From Achatina immaculata (taxonomy: Eukaryota; Mollusca; Gastropoda; Stylommatophora; Achatinidae): a stretch of 64,000 nt of DNA. The translations under genes were made by a program, and so were the position numbers. The stretch lies in contig CM019714.1 in assembly GCA_009760885.1 (NCBI GenBank), positions 2,088,895 to 2,152,894 on the forward strand. The letters are read 5' to 3'. Every line of letters begins with the position of its first letter. Position 1 is the stretch's first letter. A model generated the notes under the pieces. That model made no database searches. It saw only the letters and a program-made list of their open reading frames with translations, and was not told the origin of the DNA. Shown in pieces: positions 54,301 to 64,000 of the stretch.

Positions 54301-54666
54301 TTCTTTTTGTGTTGTGGACAGAAATACTGTATCATCTGCATATCCAATCTCTGGTATTTCATAACCACCAATTTTTTTGGCATCATAATATTCTTACATC
54401 TACATCTTCTCTAACATTCCTCATTATATTTTCAGTATACAAGTTAAATAAGTAAGGTGACAATATGCACCCCTGACGGACCCCTTGTTTTATGTCAAAC
54501 CAAGTTATTGTTTCACCATTTATTCTTACTGCTGCTTGTTGGTCTAGATACTGCAGTGATGTTAATTGTATGAAATGTGTTGGAAATCGCATTTTTTCCA
54601 TTATTTTCCAAAGTTTCAGATGTTGTACAGAATCAAATGTCTTTTAATAGTCTATAAGAGATAAAT
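54301..54666 (-). mobile_element. RTE-B LINE copy 4, part 2
   Basis: Resumes with TTCTTTTTGTGTTGTGGACA. The minus-strand frame contains the motif-B stretch KQGVRQGCILSPYLF and QLTSLQYLDQQAAVRINGET. The catalytic box region reads as IGYADDTVFLST-like with changes. It stops at the 13-bp duplication that bounds the RTE-A insertion. Confidence 0.88.
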
Positions 54667-55293
54667 GGTTTTGGTGATTTTCCAGCATTCACTTCCATAA
54701 AGTAGTACACTTAGAACATTACTCTTAAGTATCCTGATTTTCATATTTATGCTTAGTTTTTTTGATTTCCATATATTCTGCAGCATTGCAAAAGACTGGT
54801 TTGCTCTAGTAAGTCTGCTGTTGATGTCCTCTGTGCTATCTCCATTTTCTACTACTCTGCTGCCAAGGTATACAAATTCGTTGACCTCCTCCACTAACCA
54901 TAGAAAATAAGTTGAATTCTTTCCAGACTAAATGTTTACGAAGAATTAGAAAAATATTTTGGCCAAACACCATAAGAAATAACATCTTATTAGCAGAAAT
55001 GCAGATGAAACCACTGACAACAATTATTGAGGAAAGATGCTGGCGATGGTTGGGACATGTGCTCCGAATGACTGACAACTCACTACCAAAAATAGCACTA
55101 AGATGGACACCACAGGGGAACAGAAGTAAGGGTAGACCAAAAGAGGCATGGAGAAGAACAACAGAAAGGATGTTGAGCAATAGAGGGCTCACCTGGGCAA
55201 GAGCAGAAAAAAAGGCGAAGGACAGGCATTTGTGGAAAACCCTTGCAGAAGCCCCATGTGCCCTGGGCACTTAAGGTTCAGAGAGAGAGAGAG
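54667..55293 (+). mobile_element. RTE-A LINE copy 2, 5'-inverted (twin-primed) insertion
   Basis: The right part (54899-55293) is RTE-A in sense orientation, matching the full element from 36347 to its end: FQTKCLRRIRKIFWPNTIRN, CWRWLGHVLRM, APCALGT and stop, then TTCAGAGAGAGAGAGAG. The left part (54667-54898) is the immediately upstream RTE-A segment (36115-36346) in reverse. The break is seamless: bases continue from one side to the other. Flanks are ATAAGAGATAAAT at 54654-54666 and 55294-55306, an exact 13-bp target duplication. Confidence 0.93.
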
Positions 55294-55306
55294 ATAAGAG
55301 ATAAAT

Positions 55307-55511
55307 ACAGATTCACACTAAACTCTCTGCATTTTTCTATTATTAATCTTATATTGAATATATGATCTCTTGATCCTCTTCCTTGCCTGAAACCAGCTTG
55401 GACCATATTGACTTCTATTTTCTTACGAAGTCTGCCCATTATGATTTTTAACAGAATTTTACTGGCATGGCTAATCGGGCAATGGTTATGTAGTTTGTGC
55501 ATAATTTCAAG
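55307..55511 (-). mobile_element. RTE-B LINE copy 4, part 3 (5' truncated end)
   Basis: Continues RTE-B after the RTE-A insertion: TTCACACTAAACTCTCTGCA, GTTTCAGGC-type sequence for QAGFRQGRGSRDHIFNIRLI and HASKILLKIIMGRLRKKIE on the minus strand. It ends within GCATAATTTCAAGT, where the CATATCTTACAT array resumes, so the copy was 5'-truncated on insertion into that array. Confidence 0.88.
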
Positions 55512-55975
55512 TGTATTATTTTTACATCTAACATACTTACCTCTCATATCTTACATATTTTACATATTTTACATATCTTACATCTCTCATATCTTAATTA
55601 TTTCACATCTCACATAACTTACCTCTCATATCCTACATCACTCTTATTTTACATCTCTTACATCTCACTTATCTTACATCTCTTATATCTTACATATCTT
55701 ACACCTCTCATCTCTTAAATATCTTACATCTCTCATATCTTACATATCTTACATCTCACATAACTTACCTTTCTCATATCTTACATCTCTCATATCTTAC
55801 ATCTCTCTTATCTTACATATCTACGTCTCATATAACTTACCTTTCTCATATCTTACATCTCTCATATCTTGCATTTCATATAACTTACCTCTCTCATATC
55901 TTACATCTCTCATATCTCATATATATTACCTCTCTCATATCTTACATACTTGACATCTCTAATATCTCATAGTTC
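55512..55975. repeat. CATATCTTACATCTCTCA degenerate repeat
   Basis: Same sequence type as the array left of RTE-B copy 4, interrupted by about 5.2 kb of nested elements. Confidence 0.9.
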
Positions 55976-56145
55976 TAACGTAACACAGCCTACACCATCC
56001 ACAAACCTCAGAGGATGCTCAACAACATCACCCACTACCTCTCAACCAGTGCACCCTCAACCAGTGCACGCTCCATCCACTGACCCACGATTTAATATTC
56101 CCACCTCTACGTACCCGCCACCCTCAACCAGTGCACACTCAACCA

Positions 56146-56800
56146 ATCATATCAACAGTTAGCACAACAAACAACACTCAACCAATCATACCAACAGTTA
56201 GCACAACAAACATCACTCAACCAATCATACCAACAGTTAGCACAACAAACAACACTCAACCAATCATACCAACAGTTAGCACAACAAACAACACTCAACC
56301 AATCATACCAACAGTTAGCACAACAAACAACACTCAACCAATCATACCAACAGTTAGCACAACAAACAACACTCAACCAATCATACCAACAGTTAGCACA
56401 CAAACAACACTCAACCAATCATACCAACAGTTAGCACAACAAACAACACTCAACCAATCATACCAACAGTTAGCACAACAAACAACACTCAACCAATCAT
56501 ACCAACAGTTAGCACAACAAACAACACTCAACCAATCATACCAACAGTTAGCACAACAAACAACACTCAACCAATCATACCAACAGTTAGCACAACAAAC
56601 AACACTCAACCAATCATACCAACAGTTAGCACAACAAACAACACTCAACCAATCATACCAACAGTTAGCACAACAAACAACACTCAACCAATCATACCAA
56701 CAGTTAGCACAACAAACAACACTCAACCAATCATACCAACAGTTAGCACAACAAACAACACTCAACCAATCATACCAACAGTTAGCACAACAAACAATGC
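56146..56800. repeat. 39-bp satellite (CAATCATACCAACAGTTAGC), ~16 units
   Basis: Nearly identical 39-bp units with a single 1-bp deletion near 56400 that shifts the frame. In plus frames the peptide is Thr/Gln/Asn-rich (LNQSYQQLAQQTT or TQPIIPTVSTTNN), and the 170 bp to the left also translate as Pro/Ser/Thr-rich sequence. A low-complexity exon is conceivable, but both strands are equally open, so no coding claim is made. Confidence 0.95.
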
Positions 56801-56867
56801 TGAACCCTACATCATTACTCATGGAACTTACAGCTACAGTATCTAACCCAGTTTAGTCCTGCAGCTC

Positions 56868-57225
56868 TGAGCCACACATACTTGATGTCCATACTACACT
56901 CAACACATAACACCCACATACAAACACCAGCATACTTGATGTCCATACTACACTCAACACATAACACCCACATACAAACACCAGCATACTTGATGTCCAT
57001 ACTACACTCAACACATAACACCCACATACAAACACCAGCATACTTGATGTCCATACTACACTCAACACATAACACCCACATACAAACACCAGCATACTTG
57101 ATGTCCATACTACGCTCAACACATAACACCCACATACAAATACCAGCATACTTGATGTCCATACTACACTCAACACATAACACCCACATACAAACACCAG
57201 CATACTTGATGTCCATACTATACAA
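56868..57225. repeat. 54-bp satellite, ~6.5 units
   Basis: CATACTTGATGTCCATACTA, CACTCAACACATAACACCCA and CATACAAACACCAG repeat almost without change. Confidence 0.96.
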
Positions 57226-57404
57226 TCAACAAGTAACACCCACATACAGATTCCAGACAGTCTGATACTTCATCACCTTGTAACTTTAATAGATAAAACT
57301 AAATGACTTAAACCAAAACAAAACAAAACTTCCTTCAACAGAACACACAGGGTTCTTAGTCCTAGTTGACAGCAAATATTTCCATCCAGTCTTTACATCT
57401 TACA
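57226..57404. other. Short unique spacer
   Basis: No feature seen other than an AACCAAAACAAAACAAAAC run. Confidence 0.4.
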
Positions 57405-57825
57405 ACCGAGAGGCCAACAGGAGAGCTGTTAGCGAGGCAAAGTTCTGCAAGGGACATGCAAATGACTGACTGACTGAGAGGCCAACAGGAGAGCTATTAG
57501 CGAGGCAAAGTTCTGCAAGGGACATGCAAATGACTGACTGACTGAGAGGCCAACAGGAGAGCTATTAGCGAGGCAAAGTTCTGCAAGGGACATGCAAATG
57601 ACTGACTGACTGAGAGGCCAACAGGAGAGCTATTAGCGAGGCAAAGTTCTGCAAGGGACATGCAAATGACTGACTGACTGAGAGGCCAACAGGAGAGCTG
57701 TTAGCGAGGCAAAGTTCTGCAAGGGACATGCAAATGACTGACTGACTGAGAGGCCAACAGGAGAGCTATTAGCGAGGCAAAGTTCTGCAAGGGACATGCA
57801 AATGACTGACTGACTGACTTTATAT
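57405..57825 (+). repeat. 68-bp satellite derived from the RTE-B 3' end, 6 units
   Basis: Each unit is GAGAGGCCAACAGGAGAGCT, ATTAGCGAGGCAAAGTTCTG, CAAGGGACATGCAAATGACT and GACTGACT. The first three blocks are the last codons of the RTE-B protein (frame AKFCKGHAND and stop) and the end is its (CTGA)n tail, as seen in reverse at 45237, 50329 and 63761. The units are nearly identical (TGTT/TATT difference only). Confidence 0.93.
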
Positions 57826-58059
57826 GTACACTTACATACAAGTTCACTGGTTTTTACTTTTGTAGTCTTTCCCTTATTAACTTGTCAGTGTACGGCAAAT
57901 CATATTGTAGATTTTAGATTAATTATTTCTCTTGTTGTAAGTCTGAGCATGTCTCATCAACAGATTAGTCAGATTTTTGCATGAATAAGTTGCCTGAACA
58001 GTTATTTTTTTTAACTAAAACTTTTTCACTTGAATTTGGTGGCTGTGGGAAGATTTTGT

Positions 58060-58560
58060 CATTCGACAGTGTACTTTATACTTGTTGTTATTTGACAGTG
58101 TACTTTATATTTGTTGTTATTTGATAGTGTACTTTATACTTGTTGTTATTTGATAGTGTACTTTATATTTGTTGTTATTTGATAGTGTACTTTATACTTG
58201 TTGTTATTTGATAGTGTACTTTATATTTGTTGTTATTTGATAGTGTACTTTATACTTGTTGTTATTTGATAGTGTACTTTATATTTGTTGTTATTTGATA
58301 GTGTACTTTATATTTGTTGTTATTTGATAGTGTACTTTATACTTGTTGTTATTTGATAGTGTACTTTATATTTGTTGTTACTTGATAGTGTACTTTATAT
58401 TTGTTGTTATTTGATAGTGTACTTTATACTTGTTGTTATTTGATAGTGTACTTTATACTTGTTGTTATTTGATAGTGTATTTTATATTTTTTGTTATTTG
58501 ATAGTGTACTTTATACTTGTTGTTATTTGATAGTGTATATATATATATTCATTGTTATTC
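58060..58560. repeat. 29-bp satellite (TTGTTGTTATTTGATAGTGT)
   Basis: About 17 units. TACTTG and TATTTG versions alternate over much of the array, giving a 58-bp dimer. It ends with an (AT)6 run before the LINE fragment. Confidence 0.95.
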
Positions 58561-58574
58561 AATAGTGTACTTTA

Positions 58575-59790
58575 TATTTGTAAATGACTGATCATGAGAT
58601 TCTTGCAAAAAAAGCTGGAAAATTATGGATTACACCCTGACCTGACAAAATTTATTACATCTTATCTCTCAGGCAGAAAACAAGTAGTTTGCTTTAGAAA
58701 CAAAATATCTGACTCTTCTGTGGTTGATACTGGTATTCCTTAAGGCTCCATTCTTGGTCCTCTTCTCTTTGCTGTCTGTATTAATGATTTATCACTACAT
58801 TTAAAGCACTCTTCATGTGATCTTTTTTGCTGATGATTGTACTGTTTACAATAGTGACTATGACATCAATAACCTACAGACAATGCTCCAAAATGATGTA
58901 AACAGTTTGATTAAATGGAGTAATAAAAATGGTATGTTGATAAACACCAACAAAACAAAATCCATGCTCATCACTACAAGACAGAAACTGCAAAATGCAA
59001 CTAAAACTTCACTACAGCTTTGTGCTGGGACTAAGTCAATAGAAAATGTTCATGAACATAAAACCCTAGGACTCATCATTGATCAGCATTTAACTTGAAA
59101 TTCTCTTGCATATAACCTAGCAAACTTGATTACACAGAAGTTTACCAACTAGCCAAAATTAAACACATTATCAACCAAGACACAAGAAAGATATACTACA
59201 TATCACACACAAAATATCACACTTAGATTACTGCTCCACAATCTGGAATGCCTGCTCAGTCTCTCAAACACAAAAAGGCTCCACTCACTTCACAAATGAG
59301 CAGTAAATCTGATTTGTAGCAAACTCTCTACAGACTGCAGATCAGCACAAACAACTCAAAATTCTACCCCTCAAATATAGTGTTATTTTTAACAAACTCA
59401 AATTTGATCATAGAATTTTGTTGCACAATGCTCCACCTTACTTGTGGTCACTTTTTTAGACCTAACACTAAACATAGCCAATGTTTAAAAAACTGTGTTC
59501 TTTCTAAACCCAGACTTGATCTGTACAAGAAAAGCCTTGCATACTCTGCGGTACAGCAGAGTACTCCCTTCCCTACCATTTAAAACCCATTAGTAATACT
59601 GCATCTTTTAACTCAAGCCTTTATACATATTTACTGGCTTGTAATTATATGCCTTCATAGAATATCTAATAGCCTCTCATACCACGGCTCGGCAGCCACC
59701 GAGTTCTGCTCTAAAAGAACACTGCTCCAAATATAACTTGCTGGAACTTGTTAGAAGTTATCTTAATGAATGCGTACAAGTGTGATTTTA
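58575..59790 (+). pseudogene. CR1-like LINE reverse transcriptase fragment, copy 1
   Basis: Target-primed reverse transcriptase of the CR1/Jockey type. Motif B reads VDTGIP, a stop where Gln is expected, then GSILGPLLFAVCINDLSLH. The catalytic box is FADDCTVYNSDYDI after a frame change near 58825. NTNKTKSMLITTRQKL and HKTLGLIIDQHLT follow, then stops, and finally NCVLSKPRLDLYKKSLAYSA. It is 5'-truncated in the 29-bp array and has several stops and shifts, so it is inactive. The 3' limit is uncertain because a TG repeat follows. Confidence 0.88.
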
Positions 59791-59985
59791 GAAGAACATA
59801 TGTGTGTGTGTGCACGTGTGTGTGTGGGTGTGTGTATGCGCACGTGTGTGTGTGGATGTGTGTATGTGCACGTGTGTGTATGCGCACATGTGTGTGTGGG
59901 TGTGTGTATGTGCATGTGTGTGTATGTGCACATGTGTGTGTGGGTGTGTGTATGTGCACATGTGTGTGTGGGTGTGTGTATGTGC
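59790..59985. repeat. TG-rich repeat (TGTGTGTGGGTGTGTGTATG)
   Basis: Alternating TGTGTG, GGTGTG and TATGTGCACATG steps; alternating purine-pyrimidine throughout. Confidence 0.94.
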
Positions 59986-61583
59986 ACTTTATATTTGTTG
60001 TTATTTGATAGTGTACTTTATACTTGTTGTTATTTGATAGTGTACTTTATACTTGTTGTTATTTGATAGTGTATTTTATATTTTTTGTTATTTGATAGTG
60101 TACTTTATACTTGTTGTTATTTGATAGTGTATATATATATATATTCATTGTTATTCAATAGTGTACTTTATATTTGTAAATGACTGATCATGAGATTCTT
60201 GCAAAAAAAGCTGGAAAATTATGGATTACACCCTGACCTGACAAAATTTATTACATCTTATCTCTCAGGCAGAAAACAAGTAGTTTGCTTTAGAAACAAA
60301 ATATCTGACTCTTCTGTGGTTGATACTGGTATTCCTTAAGGCTCCATTCTTGGTCCTCTTCTCTTTGCTGTCTGTATTAATGATTTATCACTACATTTAA
60401 AGCACTCTTCATGTGATCTTTTTTGCTGATGATTGTACTGTTTACAATAGTGACTATGACATCAATAACCTACAGACAATGCTCCAAAATGATGTAAACA
60501 GTTTGATTAAATGGAGTAATAAAAATGGTATGTTGATAAACACCAACAAAACAAAATCCATGCTCATCACTACAAGACAGAAACTGCAAAATGCAACTAA
60601 AACTTCACTACAGCTTTGTGCTGGGACTAAGTCAATAGAAAATGTTCATGAACATAAAACCCTAGGACTCATCATTGATCAGCATTTAACTTGAAATTCT
60701 CTTGCATATAACCTAGCAAACTTGATTACACAGAAGTTTACCAACTAGCCAAAATTAAACACATTATCAACCAAGACACAAGAAAGATATACTACATATC
60801 ACACACAAAATATCACACTTAGATTACTGCTCCACAATCTGGAATGCCTGCTCAGTCTCTCAAACACAAAAAGGCTCCACTCACTTCACAAATGAGCAGT
60901 AAATCTGATTTGTAGCAAACTCTCTACAGACTGCAGATCAGCACAAACAACTCAAAATTCTACCCCTCAAATATAGTGTTATTTTTAACAAACTCAAATT
61001 TGATCATAGAATTTTGTTGCACAATGCTCCACCTTACTTGTGGTCACTTTTTTAGACCTAACACTAAACATAGCCAATGTTTAAAAAACTGTGTTCTTTC
61101 TAAACCCAGACTTGATCTGTACAAGAAAAGCCTTGCATACTCTGCGGTACAGCAGAGTACTCCCTTCCCTACCATTTAAAACCCATTAGTAATACTGCAT
61201 CTTTTAACTCAAGCCTTTATACATATTTACTGGCTTGTAATTATATGCCTTCATAGAATATCTAATAGCCTCTCATACCACGGCTCGGCAGCCACCGAGT
61301 TCTGCTCTAAAAGAACACTGCTCCAAATATAACTTGCTGGAACTTGTTAGAAGTTATCTTAATGAATGCGTACAAGTGTGATTTTAGAAGAACATATGTG
61401 TGTGTGTGCACGTGTGTGTGTGGGTGTGTGTATGCGCACGTGTGTGTGTGGATGTGTGTATGTGCACGTGTGTGTATGCGCACATGTGTGTGTGGGTGTG
61501 TGTATGTGCATGTGTGTGTATGTGCACATGTGTGTGTGGGTGTGTGTATGTGCACATGTGTGTGTGGGTGTGTGTATGTGCAC
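59985..61583. repeat. 1.6-kb tandem duplication, unit 2
   Basis: Junction at TGTGCAC/TTTATATTTG, where the TG repeat of unit 1 meets the 29-bp array of unit 2. The microhomology TGTxCAC/TGTAC around the join suggests unequal exchange or replication slippage, or an assembly artefact. Confidence 0.9.
60171..61386 (+). pseudogene. CR1-like LINE reverse transcriptase fragment, copy 2
   Basis: Second unit of the tandem duplication. It carries the same stop in motif B, the same FADD box frame change and the same C-terminal KPRLDLYKKSLAYSA as copy 1, so the duplication came after the element decayed. Confidence 0.88.
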
Positions 61584-61733
61584 ATGTGTGTGTGGGTGTG
61601 TGTATGTGCACATGTGTGTATGTGCACATGTGTGTGTGGGTGTGTTTATGTGCACATGTGTGTATGTGCACATGTGTGTATGTGCACATATGTGTGTGGG
61701 TGTGTGTATGTGCACGTGTGTGTGTGAAATCTT
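61395..61733. repeat. TG-rich repeat, longer version
   Basis: Same type as at 59.8-59.98 kb but extended by about 150 bp of TGTGCACATGTGTGTATG steps beyond the duplicated unit. Confidence 0.94.
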
Positions 61734-61769
61734 GTTAAATTATTTGCCTCTCATGTAGTTTATTATTTT

Positions 61770-61945
61770 ATTTTTGTGACTGTAATAGTTCATTGTCTTA
61801 TATTTGTGAATGTAATAGTTCATTGTCTTATATTTGTGAATGTAATAGTTCATTGTCTTATATTTGTGAATGTAATAGTTCATTGTCTTATATTTGTGAA
61901 TGTAACAGTTCATTGTCTTATATTTGTGAATGTAATAGTTTCATT
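61770..61945. repeat. 30-bp satellite (ATTTGTGAATGTAATAGTTC), ~6 units
   Basis: Units ATTTGTGAATGTAATAGTTC plus ATTGTCTTAT, nearly identical. Confidence 0.95.
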
Positions 61946-61999
61946 TTGAATTCTTTGATATGTAGTTTGGATACTTGTATTAAATCTAGTACGTGGGAA

Positions 62000-63222
62000 A
62001 AATGAAAGATGGAATGATGAAGGGCAAAATGTAAGCTGGAGTGATGAAGGGCAGAATGTAAGCTGGAGTGATGAAGGGCAGAATGTAAGATGGAGTGATG
62101 AAGGGCAGAATGTAAAATGGAGTGATGAAGTACAGAATGTAAGATGCAATGATGAAGGGCAGAATGTAAGATGGAGTTATGAAGGGCAGAATGTAAGATG
62201 GAGTGATGAAGGGCAGAATGTAAACTGGAATGATAAAGGGCAGAATATAATATGGAGTTATGAAGGGCAGAATGTAAGATGGAGTGATGAAGGGCAGAAT
62301 GTAAGATGAAGTGATGAAGGGCAGAATGTAAGATGGAATGATGAAGGGCAGAATGTAATATGGAATGATGAAAGGCAGAATGTAAGATGATGAAGGGCAG
62401 AATGTAAGCTGGAGTGATGAAAGCCAGAATGTAAGCTGGAATGATGAAGGGCAGAATGTAAGCTGGAGTGATGAAGGGCAGAATGTAAGCTGGAGTGAAA
62501 AAGGGCAGAATGAAAGATGGAATGATGAAGGCCAGAATGTAAGCTGGAGTGATGAAGGGCAGAATGTAAGATTGAGTGATGAAGGGCAGAATGTAAGATG
62601 GAGTAATGAAGGGCAGAATGTAAGATGGAGTGATGAAGGGCAGAATGTAAGATGGAACGATGAAGGCCAGAATGTAAGCTGGAGTGATGAAGGGCAGAAT
62701 GTGAGATGGAGTGATGAAGGCCAGAATGTAACCTGGAATGATTAAAGTCAGAATGTAAGCTGGAGTGATGAAAGACCAAATGTAAGTTGGAATGATGAAG
62801 GGCAGAATGTAAGCTGGAGTGATGAAAGCCAGAATGTAAGCTGGAGTGATGAAGGGCAGAATGTAAGCTGGAGTGATGAAGGGCAGAATGTAAGCTGGAG
62901 TGATGAATGCAGAATGTAAGCTGGAGTGATGAAGGGCAGAATGTAAGATGGAATGATGAAGGCCAGAATGAAAGATGGAATGATGAAGGCCAGAATGTAA
63001 GATGCAATGATGAAGGGCAGAATGTAAGCTGAAGTGATAAAGGGCAGAATGAAAGATGGAGTGATGAAAGTCAGAATGTAATATGGAGTGATGAAGGGCA
63101 GAATGTAAGATAGAGTGATGAAGAGCAGAATGTAAGCTGGAGTGATGAAGGGCAGAATGTAAGATTGAGTGATGAAGGGCAGAATGTAATATGGAGTGAT
63201 GAAGGCAGATTGTAAGATGGAC
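62000..63222. repeat. 27-bp satellite (GGAGTGATGAAGGGCAGAAT), ~45 units
   Basis: Unit GATGGAGTGATGAAGGGCAG plus AATGTAA. GATGG/GCTGG and GGGC/GGCC variants are interspersed; a few 1-3-bp indels occur (for example near 62385, 62905 and 63205). Frames of 250-440 codons, His/Ser/Leu-rich, on the minus strand are by-products. Confidence 0.96.
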
Positions 63223-63229
63223 CTGCCCA

Positions 63230-63760
63230 TCCATTTATTCATCCTCTCACATCTCACATCCCTTACAGCTCTCGTTTCTTATATCTCTCATATCGTACAT
63301 CTCTTGCATCTAACATCTCACATCTCTTAAATATCTATTCTCTTATATCTCTCATATCTTATATCTCTCATATCTCATATCTTACATCTCACATATCTTA
63401 CATCTCATATATTTTACATCTCTTATATCTTACATCTCAATTATCTTACATATCACACATCTTACATCACACATCTACACCAGTCATATCACATATCTAA
63501 CATCTCTCATATCTTAAACCTCTTACATCTTAAATCTCTCATATCTTACACTTTCATATCTTACATTTCTCATGTATAACACCTCTCATATCCCACATCT
63601 AATATCTTACATGTCACATTTCGTATATCTGAAATATCTTACATCTAAGATGTAAGTTATTTATATATGCTCTTTCATCTACCATCTCTTAAATCTAACA
63701 TCTTCTAAATGTCACATCTCTTACATCTAAAATCTTTTACATGTAACATCTATTACATGT
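63230..63760. repeat. CATATCTTACATCTC degenerate repeat
   Basis: Same simple sequence type as at 49.5-50.3 and 55.5-56.0 kb, with a short inverted ACATCTAAGATGT near 63640. Confidence 0.88.
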
Positions 63761-64000
63761 CAGTCAGTCAGTCATTTGCATGTCCCTGAGGAACTTTGCC
63801 TTCTAACAGCTCTTTGTAGGCCTCTCAGTGTAAGCAAGAAGGCCTGCTGCTGATTCATCCATTTGCAGATTATCAATGATGTCTTGCAGCCATCTTCGCC
63901 TTGGTCTTTTTTCTCTTTCTTTTCTCAATATATATCATTCCAAGACAGTCTTTTCTAGATTATCATGATGTTTAATATGTCCAAAATATATAAGTTTTCT
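63761..64000 (-). mobile_element. RTE-B LINE copy 5, 3' end, cut by window edge
   Basis: Begins CAGTCAGTCAGTCATTTGCA and continues with the conserved RTE-B C-terminal region (GCAAGAAGGCCTGCTGCTGA, GATGTCTTGCAGCCATCTTC, CATGATGTTTAATATGTCCA). It lies directly beside the CATATCTTACAT array, as copy 4 does. Confidence 0.92.

Larger units (their letters stand above)
58391..59987. repeat. 1.6-kb tandem duplication, unit 1
   Basis: Contains the last part of the 29-bp array, a CR1-like LINE fragment and a TG-rich repeat. The following unit repeats it; the only difference I noticed is one AT dinucleotide near 58540/60135. Offsets are 1,594 bp before and 1,596 bp after that point. Confidence 0.93.

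Noticed and set aside
56131..56856. Mucin-like or Gln-rich protein exon
   Set aside because: A 1-bp deletion changes the repeat peptide from Thr/Pro-rich to Gln-rich and the opposite strand is equally open. Left as satellite, with the composition noted.
61918..63234. 438-codon His/Ser/Leu/Ile-rich open frame
   Set aside because: By-product of the 27-bp satellite. Indels switch the peptide between unrelated repeats, which a real protein would not tolerate.

Overview
The window looks like non-genic DNA from a eukaryotic, probably animal, genome. I found no convincing single-copy host gene, rRNA or tRNA. Hand tallies suggest that roughly 45% is tandem repeat (about 45 distinct arrays, units mostly 19-68 bp plus microsatellites) and about 35-40% is decayed transposable element. 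The element mix (several RTE/BovB-like LINE families, CR1-like LINE fragments, a Penelope-like element with GIY-YIG endonuclease, a mariner, a DUF4817-type helix-turn-helix relic, SINE-like repeats) fits a marine invertebrate, perhaps a lophotrochozoan such as a mollusc. That assignment is inference from repeat content only.

Layout. 0-8 kb: minisatellites, including a homogeneous 30-bp array (4.92-6.06 kb) and a 34-bp array (6.10-6.94 kb) lying inside a dispersed repeat that I call DR1. 8.1-10.4 kb: a 5'-inverted RTE-B LINE, a foldback element and a Penelope tail. 10.45-17.9 kb: large 36-, 31-, 50-, 48- and 40-bp arrays plus a SINE. 18.26-20.93 kb: a nested stack, RTE-B split by a mariner, then by a Penelope element with an 11-bp target duplication. 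20.9-26.9 kb: simple repeats, a rearranged Penelope composite and the DUF4817 relic. 26.9-33.5 kb: CT-rich and CAACA-rich arrays with higher-order duplications, and a long GTGTCTATGAG array. 33.55-36.73 kb: the best-preserved LINE, RTE-A, inserted in that array. 37.4-45.2 kb: more 24-bp arrays, RTE-E, CR1-like and RTE-C fragments. 45.24-47.98 kb: a long RTE-B copy. 50.33-55.5 kb: another nested stack, RTE-B interrupted by RTE-C and by a 5'-inverted RTE-A. 55.5-64 kb: arrays, a recent 1.6-kb tandem duplication carrying a CR1-like fragment, and a last RTE-B 3' end.

How the parts relate. RTE-A to RTE-E are my local labels for LINEs separated by protein sequence and 3' tail: B ends in (CTGA)n, C in (GAT)n, D in an ATAAGAT repeat, E in (GAA)n, and A near TTAAGGTTCAGAG. 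Three minisatellites can be traced to transposable-element sequence present as single copy elsewhere in the window: the 34-bp array (from DR1), a 42-bp array (from an RTE C-terminal coding motif) and a 68-bp array (from the RTE-B 3' end). Conversely, many element insertions sit inside or at the edge of minisatellite arrays.

The most interesting lead is a hammerhead-ribozyme-like fold shared by three Penelope tails. Long open frames across tandem arrays mostly follow from unit lengths divisible by three and are not annotated as genes.
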